From Prevotella sp. tf2-5 (GTDB lineage: Bacteria > Bacteroidota > Bacteroidia > Bacteroidales > Bacteroidaceae), in assembly GCF_900115435.1 (NCBI RefSeq), contig NZ_FOWK01000009.1:102666-166665 (forward strand): 64,000 nucleotides of DNA, given 5' to 3'. A program made the position numbers and the translations under genes. The notes below the pieces were generated by a model, which worked only from the letters and a program-made list of their open reading frames with translations, was not told the DNA's origin and made no database searches. Below, piece by piece: positions 35,189 through 46,590 of this stretch (position 1 is the stretch's first letter; every line of letters starts with the position of its first letter).

Positions 35189-35342
35189 CCCGGTATCTGC
35201 GAAGGCTTGATCCAATATCTCCTTCACCTTGTTCCAATATCTCCTTCACCTTGTTCCAGTATCTGTTATAGGGGTATTCCAGGCATTGGAATAGGGGGAT
35301 GGGAGATACTGGGATGAGGGATAGGAAGTATCAAGTTATAGT
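35189..35342. repeat. 22-bp-period degenerate array, copy 1
   Basis: Seven consecutive 22-bp units without spacers start at 35189, 35211, 35233, 35255, 35277, 35299 and 35321. Units 2 and 3 are identical (TCCAATATCTCC...). The others vary but keep TCCAGTATCT or its complement AGATACTGG at set positions. The last two units (starting ATGGGAGATACTGG and ATAGGAAG) match the last two of copy 2 at 63822-63953. Confidence 0.8.
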
Positions 35343-35363
35343 AATTGTATTGTTACATTAAAA

Positions 35364-35393
35364 AAAGGGGCATCCGGTAGTGGGTGCCCCTTT
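35364..35393 (-). terminator. nifJ terminator
   Basis: Hairpin with a 9-bp core stem AAAGGGGCA/TGCCCCTTT followed on the minus strand by a T-run. It lies 20 nt beyond the nifJ stop. Confidence 0.85.
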
Positions 35394-35413
35394 GAATATG
35401 GATAGGATAGGGA

Positions 35414-38992
<3,579 letters not shown>

Positions 38993-39018
38993 TTGTTTAG
39001 TCAATTAAAATTAATAAT

Positions 39019-39082
39019 TTTCGATATTTCGATATTTCGATATTTCGTGATTTCGTTATTTCGGGATTTCGTGATTCCGGGA
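39019..39082. repeat. octamer tandem array, 8 units
   Basis: Eight contiguous 8-bp words: three TTTCGATA, then TTTCGTGA, TTTCGTTA, TTTCGGGA, TTTCGTGA and TTCCGGGA. It fills the gap between the nifJ start and the AAA ATPase stop. The words TTTCGTTA and TTCCGTGA-like also occur at 8601-8640. Confidence 0.9.
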
Positions 39083-39083
39083 T

Positions 39084-40271
39084 TTAATAGAGGAACCCCA
39101 ACAACCATAACGGGATCTGATTGTCTTTCCCTATCTCCGTGTTATAACGGGCATAGATGGTGTCGGGTGCGTACCTTATTTTAAAATGAATATTCGCATC
39201 ACAGATGCGGAACTTGATTTTCTCGTCTACGACATAGATAGAGTCACGGGCTCCTTGGTTGACCTTATGGTCTTTCCACAGGGAGTTGACGAAGAATGTC
39301 TCCATGGCGTTCTGCTTCTCCACATGAATGGGGTAGATGGCATAGAGCAGGTTGGAGTTGTGAAGCATCACTTTCGCGGGCTTCTTGGGGAAGTCCTGTC
39401 CAACGGGGTAAATCATATTAAGCAGACGGGCATCCGTCAGGTACTTGATATAGTTCATGACGGTGGCACGACTGGTCTCGATGTCTTGTGCCAGTTTACT
39501 GATGTTAGGGGCTTTGGGACCTTCCGCTGCCAGTTCGTAGAACAGTTTTTTGATCTTCGTCAGGTATTTCAGCTCGATCTGCTTGATGAGCAGGATGTCC
39601 ACCTCGGTCATCATGTTCATTGTCTTCAGCAGGTTCTCGCTATAGTTACGCTGCTCCTGGAAGAAGGGGTAGAAGCCATGATGGATGTAATCCTGAAAAT
39701 ACTTGTTGGGTGATACTTTGGGAAGTATCTGCTTGATAATCTGCTCGTGGTTGTGCAGGATCTCATCAAGGGTGTAGGGCTTGAAGTCATTACCCGTCAT
39801 CAGGTTGATGAACTCACGGAAGGAGAACCCGCGCAGGTTATAGCTCTTTACAATACCGTTGAGTTCTGGATTCTCCTCTTTCAAGCGCATCACGCTGGAT
39901 CCGGTGAATACAATCTTCAGTCCAGGATGCTCGTCATAGCATCGACGCAACTCTTCCGACCAGTCAGGCTGTTTGAACACCTGGTCAATCAGCAGGACAC
40001 GACCGCCATTGTGGTAGAACTCACCAGCAAAGTCGGCAATGCCACGCCCCTGGAAATAAAAGTTGTTCATGTTGATGTAGAGACACTGCTTATCCTGAAT
40101 GTCAAAATGCTCCTTGGCATACTGGAGCAGGAAGGTGGTCTTTCCTACACCTCTCGTCCCCTTGATACCAATCATGCGGTCACTCCAGTTTATCTCATCC
40201 ATCAGGGTGCGACGAACAGGGGCATTGACATGCTCTACCAGGTAACGATGCGTACGAAAAAAAGCCTCCAT
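39084..40271 (-). CDS. AAA ATPase (AAA_14/DUF4143-like), copy 1
   Basis: A 395-residue protein starting MEAFFRTHRYLVEHVNAPVRRTLMDEINWSDRMIGIKGTRGVGKTTFLLQYA. Walker A is GTRGVGKTT, Walker B RVLLIDQVFKQ, with the sensor-like IVFTGSSVMRLKEE. A winged-helix-like middle part (LAQDIETSRATVMNYIKYLTDARLLNMIYPVG) is followed by a strand-rich C-terminus ending PLWLLGFLY. Proteins of this type are numerous in Bacteroidota and have no settled function. The C-terminus resembles that of copy 3 but lacks a clear FEVGGK motif. Promoter and a palindrome lie just upstream. Confidence 0.8.
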   Translation of the reverse strand: MEAFFRTHRYLVEHVNAPVRRTLMDEINWSDRMIGIKGTRGVGKTTFLLQYAKEHFDIQDKQCLYINMNNFYFQGRGIADFAGEFYHNGGRVLLIDQVFKQPDWSEELRRCYDEHPGLKIVFTGSSVMRLKEENPELNGIVKSYNLRGFSFREFINLMTGNDFKPYTLDEILHNHEQIIKQILPKVSPNKYFQDYIHHGFYPFFQEQRNYSENLLKTMNMMTEVDILLIKQIELKYLTKIKKLFYELAAEGPKAPNISKLAQDIETSRATVMNYIKYLTDARLLNMIYPVGQDFPKKPAKVMLHNSNLLYAIYPIHVEKQNAMETFFVNSLWKDHKVNQGARDSIYVVDEKIKFRICDANIHFKIRYAPDTIYARYNTEIGKDNQIPLWLLGFLY

Positions 40272-40282
40272 TAAATTAGATT

Positions 40283-40329
40283 TGTTTTAAAACAGATGCA
40301 AAGGTAATACTTTTCCTCCAAATTGCAAA
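40283..40329 (-). promoter_or_regulatory. promoter and leader palindrome of AAA ATPase copy 1
   Basis: On the minus strand TTTG (40329-40326) and TACCTTTG (40306-40299) are 19 nt apart. A perfect 12-bp palindrome TGTTTTAAAACA (40283-40294) follows the -7 box and ends 12 nt before the ATG. It is placed as an operator would be. Confidence 0.65.
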
Positions 40330-40384
40330 GCAGAGATTGCAAAATCTTGTGAAAATGCATTATTTTTGTTCTATCTAAATAAGA

Positions 40385-40407
40385 AAAGGAGCCTTTGCAG
40401 CTCCTTT
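40385..40407 (-). terminator. terminator of the signalling operon
   Basis: Eight-bp stem AAAGGAGC/GCTCCTTT, loop of seven, with T-rich sequence following on the minus strand. It lies 4 nt beyond the TonB-dependent receptor stop. Confidence 0.8.
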
Positions 40408-40411
40408 CTCC

Positions 40412-42910
40412 TTAGAATTTATAGCCGATGGTTCCCATGAACCATAGTCCTTTTTGTGGAATCAGACCTGTGGACATACCGCTCTGTGAATACTTGTGAT
40501 TGAAGAGGTTATGGATGTTGAAGGTCAGTTCCAGGTTATTAATGGTGTAGCGTGCTCCCAAATTGACAAGTAGTCTGGCGGGGTAGTCTTTCTGGACTGT
40601 AATCTCTTCCCCTATAACCGATAGACGCTGTCCGATTATTTTTAAATCCTGTTCAATCTCTGTAGTGGGATTAACCATGTATTGCTCGTATAATGTGGCG
40701 TAATAGGTTGCGAGTTGTATGTAAGTGGAATAGGATTTAGCCTCCAGGTGGTATTCTTCTTGTTTGCTGTAGAAAGACATATGGGTGTGCAGCTCAAGGT
40801 TCTTCAAGGGAGTCTTCCATGACAGTATTGAATTAGCCATGAATCTTGGGGTATTCGTAAGACGATCCAAATCTTTTCCGTAGATTTTGTTTTTGAAGAC
40901 ATCCTGAAAGGTCGTGTTGAAATGAACGGAGAACCGTTTCGCCTGATAGCTTCCTGAGAGTTCCAGTCCATAGGAATTCATCTCACCAGCGTTATCATGA
41001 CTTGAGAACATCAGGAAGATAAGGTCCTTGGCGCGGTTGTAGAATGTGTTGATCTCGAAATTGAATCCCTTGAACCATTCCACAGCGTTGAAGGTTAGCT
41101 GCAGGGAGTGTAGCGACTCTGGGCTAAGGTCGGCGGAGACACTGGTGTCCTCAAAGAATTTCGCTAGTACGAAGTTTGTCTTACGATATAAATAAGGAGC
41201 ATCGATAAACGATTTCGAGTAACTGAGTTTCAGGTTCCACTTGGGTTGCATGTAGATTAAGGCTACACGTGGTGAGAACTCACGGATATGCGAGTCATCG
41301 TAACGTTGCTTATAGTCGAAGCGCAGTCCCGCGTTCAGGATGAAGTTCTTCCATTGGTGCTTGAGTTGTATAAAAGCGTTGAGGTTGCTCTCGTGTCCTG
41401 TTCCATAATCCTGGATCTCTTTCATTTCAGGGAGTGTGTTGAAGTACTCATAGCCAAAAGTATAGCGCACGTCCTCCAGCTTGAAATAACTGTATTCCGA
41501 TCCAAAGGAGAAATTACCTTTATGGTTCTTGTTACTGAGATAGTTCCAGTCTCCCTGCAGTTTGACACCTATGGTGTTCTCCTGACCATTGATATAACGG
41601 TAGATGCCTGCTTTGTCCTCCAACATCTTCTGGACGGTTTCATTGAAAGGGAGCAGTGATAAGACGGATGTGGTAGGCTCCTCGGTAATGACCTGGTAAT
41701 GTGTCAGGTCACTGTTGTCGTATGTCACGGTACCTTTCAGCCATACCTTACCCAGTTGTTGGTTGTAGCTGATATTCGCATGGTGTGAAAGGGTCGTGTA
41801 ACTGGGACGGATACCATTGAAAGTCTTGTACTTCTCTATATCATATGGTGAGTAGAAGAACATCATGGTCAGGGGGGCTTGAACCTGTGAGTACTGAGTG
41901 TTGTAGAAGAATTCCAAATGCTTGTACTTGAGAGACAGTCCAATATCAAATGACGGCTTGTTACCGATACCGCCAATTGTGATATCGCCAGAGTCGAATT
42001 TCATACCAGTATCTTCCTTGTCGATATAGCGTTTCTCACCCTTCGCTTTGTATATACTTCCCCATAACAGGAAGTCCACGTCGAAGTAGCGCTTACCGAG
42101 CATGGCATCAGCACGGAGTTGTCCGAAATTACCGATACCAGCCTTCACTTTTACTCCGTCGATGTCTGCGCCCTGCCATGTGATGATGTTGACAACGGCA
42201 GTCAGTGACACACCACCATAAAGTGAGGATGCAGGACCACGCAGCACCTCTATCTGTTTGACCTTCTCCAAACTGATACTATAGTCAGGTGCGGCGATGT
42301 TGGTACAATAGCTGTTCAGACGGTGTCCGTTGACCATGATGAGGATCTTCTCCTGACTATTACTGTAGATGCCACGCATAGCGATGTTGATGTCATCATT
42401 ACAATCGATGACATGCATACCGGGGACGTAAGCGGCAAGTACTTCCTGCAGGTTTGAGGCTCCGCAGCTGCGTATCATCTCTGTCGTGATCAGGGTGGTG
42501 GGCACAGGAACCTCGTTCAATGTCTCCGACTGACTGGATGCCGTGGTGATGGTAGCCATTCGTCCTGACTTGATACGCTCCACCATATCAATAAAACGTT
42601 GGGGGTCATTGGCGTTCGTACTGAAGTAAGGATTCTCCGCCAACAGGAATCTGGTCCTTTCCTCAGCCTCCTCATCCTGGTCCTTACCCAGACTGCATAA
42701 GGCGAGCAGTCTGTAGGCACTCTGCAGGAGGTTGCTGGGGAATCTTTTCAGATTCTCCGTCAGTATCTTCTCAGCCTCGTCTAATCTTCCGATATTGTAG
42801 CTCTCCTCCGCATTATCATAGATACTACGCAGTTGATCGTACTCATTCTGAGCAGAGACATGATAGTGACATCCTATTAATAATAATATGGTGAAGATGA
42901 TCTTTTTCAT
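40412..42910 (-). CDS. TonB-dependent outer-membrane receptor with N-terminal helical domain
   Basis: An 832-residue protein. Signal peptide MKKIIFTILLLIGCHYHVSAQ, then a helical TPR-like region of about 100 residues (EESYNIGRLDEAEKILTENLKRFPSN) not found in standard receptors. The plug follows at about 128-235 (VPTTLITTEMIRSCGASNLQEVLAAYVPGMHVIDCNDDINIAMRGI, IEVLRGPASSLYGG), and then a beta-barrel ending GLWFMGTIGYKF. No SusD partner is nearby. It is the last gene of a five-gene overlapping operon with two histidine kinases, a WD40 protein and a PP2C phosphatase; its start overlaps the small kinase by 4 nt. The substrate cannot be read from sequence. The extra N-terminal domain could contact a periplasmic or signalling partner, which is inference. 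Confidence 0.88.
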   Translation of the reverse strand: MKKIIFTILLLIGCHYHVSAQNEYDQLRSIYDNAEESYNIGRLDEAEKILTENLKRFPSNLLQSAYRLLALCSLGKDQDEEAEERTRFLLAENPYFSTNANDPQRFIDMVERIKSGRMATITTASSQSETLNEVPVPTTLITTEMIRSCGASNLQEVLAAYVPGMHVIDCNDDINIAMRGIYSNSQEKILIMVNGHRLNSYCTNIAAPDYSISLEKVKQIEVLRGPASSLYGGVSLTAVVNIITWQGADIDGVKVKAGIGNFGQLRADAMLGKRYFDVDFLLWGSIYKAKGEKRYIDKEDTGMKFDSGDITIGGIGNKPSFDIGLSLKYKHLEFFYNTQYSQVQAPLTMMFFYSPYDIEKYKTFNGIRPSYTTLSHHANISYNQQLGKVWLKGTVTYDNSDLTHYQVITEEPTTSVLSLLPFNETVQKMLEDKAGIYRYINGQENTIGVKLQGDWNYLSNKNHKGNFSFGSEYSYFKLEDVRYTFGYEYFNTLPEMKEIQDYGTGHESNLNAFIQLKHQWKNFILNAGLRFDYKQRYDDSHIREFSPRVALIYMQPKWNLKLSYSKSFIDAPYLYRKTNFVLAKFFEDTSVSADLSPESLHSLQLTFNAVEWFKGFNFEINTFYNRAKDLIFLMFSSHDNAGEMNSYGLELSGSYQAKRFSVHFNTTFQDVFKNKIYGKDLDRLTNTPRFMANSILSWKTPLKNLELHTHMSFYSKQEEYHLEAKSYSTYIQLATYYATLYEQYMVNPTTEIEQDLKIIGQRLSVIGEEITVQKDYPARLLVNLGARYTINNLELTFNIHNLFNHKYSQSGMSTGLIPQKGLWFMGTIGYKF

Positions 42911-43737
42911 GATTTCTTAATTGGTATAGTAATATGGAATGTGGTACCTTGTCCTTCCTGTGTGTCGAAAGACAGTGTCCCTCCATGCTTGTTCTCGATG
43001 AGATCTTTTATAATCGCCATACCCAGACCTGTTCCTTGTCCTGCGGGCTTGGTGGTGAAGAAGTTGTCGTAGAGGTGTTGCTTTACTTCCTCTGTCATAC
43101 CCTCTCCGTTATCCTCCACATCGATGAGCAATGTATCATTGGACATACTCACTTTGACAGTGATGACAGGCTTATAGTCATCACCCAGTCGCTGACTTTT
43201 CTTCCATACCGTATAACAGGCATTGTTCATCAGGTTCAGGATGGCGCGGCTCAGGTCTTGCGGAATAACCATGATAAGAGGCATGCCCTCTTGGTATTCC
43301 TCATGGATACTGATGTTGAAGCTCTTATTGTTGGCACGCATGGCATGATAGGAGAGCCATACGTATTCCTTGACGATATGTGGGATGTCAGAGGGGATGA
43401 ACTCATTCTCCTTGCCTCTTGATACCATCAGGATGCCTTGTATGATACTGATGGCACGCTCTCCATGCTCCACGATTTTCGCCATGTTCTCCTTAAGGTC
43501 GGCGACAATATCCTCCACCTCCTCACAGTCTTCCTCGGGAAGCTTGTCCTTATTGTCTTCCACAATCTCCATCAGGTCTCTCAGTAACTTGTCTGACATC
43601 TTACTGAAATTGATGACAAAATTCAGCGGGTTCTGTATCTCATGGGCGATACCAGCGCTAAGCATACCTAAAGATGCCAATTTCTCTTGTTGCTTTAACT
43701 GCTGTTGTAAAGTGTCAATCTGTTTCTCCATAGCCAT
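42907..43737 (-). CDS. small soluble sensor histidine kinase
   Basis: A 276-residue kinase with no membrane segment. A short N-terminal coiled coil (EKQIDTLQQQLKQQEKLASLGML) leads to the DHp H-box AGIAHEIQNPLNFVINFS, with His32 intact. The ATPase half has N-box LNLMNNACYTVWKKS, G1 DVEDNGEGM and G2 FFTTKPAGQGTGLGMAI. There is no sensor domain and no REC domain. Its DHp helix is clearly related to the region around Asp707 in the upstream kinase, whose His position is occupied by Asp. It lies 3 nt after that gene and overlaps the TonB receptor by 4 nt. It could be the phospho-donor partner of the larger protein. Confidence 0.88.
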   Translation of the reverse strand: MAMEKQIDTLQQQLKQQEKLASLGMLSAGIAHEIQNPLNFVINFSKMSDKLLRDLMEIVEDNKDKLPEEDCEEVEDIVADLKENMAKIVEHGERAISIIQGILMVSRGKENEFIPSDIPHIVKEYVWLSYHAMRANNKSFNISIHEEYQEGMPLIMVIPQDLSRAILNLMNNACYTVWKKSQRLGDDYKPVITVKVSMSNDTLLIDVEDNGEGMTEEVKQHLYDNFFTTKPAGQGTGLGMAIIKDLIENKHGGTLSFDTQEGQGTTFHITIPIKKS

Positions 43738-43740
43738 CCG

Positions 43741-46590
43741 TTATTTAAGAATTGGTAATATAATGGAAAATTCTGTATATTCGTTTTTCTCTGATGTCAC
43801 AGTGATGTCACCTCCGTAGTTCTGTATGATCTCACGACTGAGATAGAGTCCCACACCAGATGCCTCACCAGTGGTCTTGGTGGTGAAGAAGGGGTCGAAG
43901 ATCTTATTGATGATCTTATCCTCGATACCAGTACCGTTGTCACGGATGAGTATCTGCACCTTGTCATCATTCTGTGTCATGGTAAAGTCAATCTCTGGTG
44001 TCTCCTGGGCTTGTTGGCGTTTCGACTTTTTAACCACGGCGTATATAGCATTACCCAGCAGACTCATGAATGTCTTGCTGAGCAACTCTGGATTTGCTAG
44101 TATATAAATAGGTGTGTCGGGATAATTAAATTCCGTCTTGATATGATATGTTATAATATCTTTCTCATAGTATTTCCTCATCATCTCCATGTCTTGCTTG
44201 ATCAATGAGCTGATGTCCATCTTGATGACGCCACCGGAACGGTCTTTCAGCATCTCCTCCATCGCCTTCAGGGTACGGGTGGTATTGGCACCATGCTCTC
44301 CGACCTTCTTCAAGTTGCCTTTCAACATCCCGAGGATGTCAACGGTGTCCTCGTAATTCTCCGGGTTCATATGCTCTTTCTCATCCTCGATGTTGGCAGT
44401 GACATCCTCCACCAAACCTTCAGACAGTTTCGAGAAATTGTTGATGTAGTTCAGCGGGTTGAGGATACGGTCGATAAGACCCTGGGTCAGTTTACCTACC
44501 GTCGCCATCTTCTCCTGTCGTACCAGCTCGTTCTGAGTCTCACCCAGTTCTGCCAGCGCCGTCTCCAGTCTCTTTGATTTCTCCTCAATCTCGTCTTTCT
44601 GCTTGACGACCTCAGCCGTACGGTCTTGGATGATAGTCTCCAGACGTATCTTCTCCTTTCCTAACTGACGGATACGCCATAGCACGGTGGCATAGATGAG
44701 CAAGGCGAACAACAGTAAGTAGAGGATCTGCGTGTACCATCTGAGATAAATAGGAACCTCTATCTCGAAATTCATTTTGATGATGTTCGATAAGTTTCCA
44801 TAGATGTCACGTGCCTGTACCTCAAAGACGTATTTGCCATAAGGCTGGTTGTTATACTCCGTATATGCGTCATTGTCCCATCCGCTCCATCTGCCGCCAT
44901 TGATACGGAATCGGTATTGGGTGTGCAGCAACAGGGAAGGATAGTCTACGGCGTATGTGATTGTAAGCTGTCGCTCATCGCTCTTGAAACGGAAGGTACT
45001 GGGCATCTCACCGAATCCTCCCCACACAAGACTATCGTCGTTGATCGTCACAGAGCGAAAGAATACTTTCTGTTTGATGTCCCTTGTCGGATCCTTAACG
45101 GAAGCGTCTGCCACATAAATACCATTGGAGCCTCCCAGCCAGATCTTATTCTTGTCACGATATAAGGCAAGGATGGAGTAATCCATCAGCGGATATACCA
45201 GCTTACTCCATTTGTTGTCGTTGGAACCATCTTGAAGGGCGTAAAGATTCTTTCCCTGACTATTCGTCAACCAGAGGATACCGTTTGGGTCGGCATAGGA
45301 GAACAAAGGGTAGGGGAACGGGACGGTCGTACTGGCGGTGATCACGGTAGGCTGATCGTTATATATCACGAGAGTCGCCATTTCCTCCTTTCCTCCATCT
45401 TCCGTCACGATATTGAATGAGCCCTTCTGGTTATTCCAAATTCTTCCGTAGAGGTTCTGAAACCAGATGGTTCCTTTCTTGTCTTTGATGATTTTAGTGA
45501 CTTTCTCTGCGTCAGAGACTTTAACGGGGGAATTGCCAGGGGTATGGAAATACACACCATCCATCTCACCACAATAGAATCCGTTGCCTTCTGGTAATAC
45601 GGAAGTGGCGGTGGCGGTACTCAAAGGGGTGGTAGTTCCATTGGGGGAGATCCTATAGACACCATTCGAGGTGGCAGCCAAAAGAGACTCACCTTGTGTG
45701 GCGAGTTGCCAGCAAGCATGTGTCATCTTCGGAATCTGTTCGAAGGTGTTCCCACTATGGTAGAATATACCACCTAATGTTCCTGCATAGATGCGTCCAT
45801 TGAGCATAGCAAAGGAGAGAACGGAGTTACGCAATCCGTTGTCTTGAGAGAAAACCGTATAGGCAGAAGGGACAGACACGGAGAAAATACCGTTGTCCGT
45901 GGCTCCCCATAGCATGCCATGTCCGTTATAGGCTATACGACTCACGTTGTTAGAGCATAGTCCGTTGTCCTCATGCAAATGAAATAAGACCTGTCCTTTA
46001 TTGTTAAAGATGAACAGTCCGTTACCATTCGTGGCGACAGCCGTCATGCCGTTGCCGATGACGATTTTCTGTGTGACGATGACTCCGGAAAGAGGAGTGG
46101 ATAAGTCGGGTTGTGGTATCTGCGCGGTTGGCGATAGGAAGATGCTGTATTGCTTGGCGGTATAGATGTTGCCGTTGCTGACAGAGAAATAAATATCTCC
46201 TTTATGTTCCCAGATATTTTGTACCTCTCCCCTGAACGCATGCTGCTCGTCCTGATCTTTCAGTACCAGTTCTCCCTTCTCATTTGCTTTTACATATCCG
46301 AAATAATTATAGCCACCAATCCATATCTTTCCTTTGGAGTCCTGATAGACAGACGTGATGCGGGTGATGCCTTTGGTATAGATGATACGCCATTCGGCAT
46401 TGTCGTAATAGAGTAGTCCCTCAAAATTGGCGACATAGACAATACCTTCCTTATCTATAGTAATGTCAAAATTATATTTGTGTCCTCCATATTCCTTTAC
46501 GTCAATATTCTGGAAGAACGGTACTTCTTGTGCCGTCGCGCCAATGAGTGTGACAAGGGTCAGGAAGAGGGTCAGTAATAGTCGTCTCAT
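43741..46590 (-). CDS. beta-propeller sensor histidine kinase with Asp at the phospho-acceptor site
   Basis: A 949-residue protein. Signal peptide MRRLLLTLFLTLVTLIGATAQ. It is followed by periplasmic two-component-regulator propeller repeats (KIWIGGYNYFGYVKANEKG, GMLWGATDNGIFSV, KIWLGGSNGIYVAD) and a Y_Y_Y domain (THTQYRFRINGGRWSGWDND). A membrane helix (YLRWYTQILYLLLFALLIYATVLWRI) and a coiled coil come next. The DHp-like helix reads TVGKLTQGLIDRILNPLNYINNFSKLS: where the H-box has His (AHEIxNPLN) it has Asp707 (codon 44470-44472). The ATPase half keeps NAIYAVVKKS, IRDNGTGI and FFTTKTTGEASGVGLYLSREI. It thus looks able to bind ATP but not to autophosphorylate on His in the usual way. Overlaps the WD40 gene by 4 nt. 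Confidence 0.85.
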   Translation of the reverse strand: MRRLLLTLFLTLVTLIGATAQEVPFFQNIDVKEYGGHKYNFDITIDKEGIVYVANFEGLLYYDNAEWRIIYTKGITRITSVYQDSKGKIWIGGYNYFGYVKANEKGELVLKDQDEQHAFRGEVQNIWEHKGDIYFSVSNGNIYTAKQYSIFLSPTAQIPQPDLSTPLSGVIVTQKIVIGNGMTAVATNGNGLFIFNNKGQVLFHLHEDNGLCSNNVSRIAYNGHGMLWGATDNGIFSVSVPSAYTVFSQDNGLRNSVLSFAMLNGRIYAGTLGGIFYHSGNTFEQIPKMTHACWQLATQGESLLAATSNGVYRISPNGTTTPLSTATATSVLPEGNGFYCGEMDGVYFHTPGNSPVKVSDAEKVTKIIKDKKGTIWFQNLYGRIWNNQKGSFNIVTEDGGKEEMATLVIYNDQPTVITASTTVPFPYPLFSYADPNGILWLTNSQGKNLYALQDGSNDNKWSKLVYPLMDYSILALYRDKNKIWLGGSNGIYVADASVKDPTRDIKQKVFFRSVTINDDSLVWGGFGEMPSTFRFKSDERQLTITYAVDYPSLLLHTQYRFRINGGRWSGWDNDAYTEYNNQPYGKYVFEVQARDIYGNLSNIIKMNFEIEVPIYLRWYTQILYLLLFALLIYATVLWRIRQLGKEKIRLETIIQDRTAEVVKQKDEIEEKSKRLETALAELGETQNELVRQEKMATVGKLTQGLIDRILNPLNYINNFSKLSEGLVEDVTANIEDEKEHMNPENYEDTVDILGMLKGNLKKVGEHGANTTRTLKAMEEMLKDRSGGVIKMDISSLIKQDMEMMRKYYEKDIITYHIKTEFNYPDTPIYILANPELLSKTFMSLLGNAIYAVVKKSKRQQAQETPEIDFTMTQNDDKVQILIRDNGTGIEDKIINKIFDPFFTTKTTGEASGVGLYLSREIIQNYGGDITVTSEKNEYTEFSIILPILK

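Noticed and set aside
35189..35342. CRISPR array
   Set aside because: Units are adjacent and degenerate, with no unique spacers, and no cas genes are in the window. The same applies to 63822-63953.
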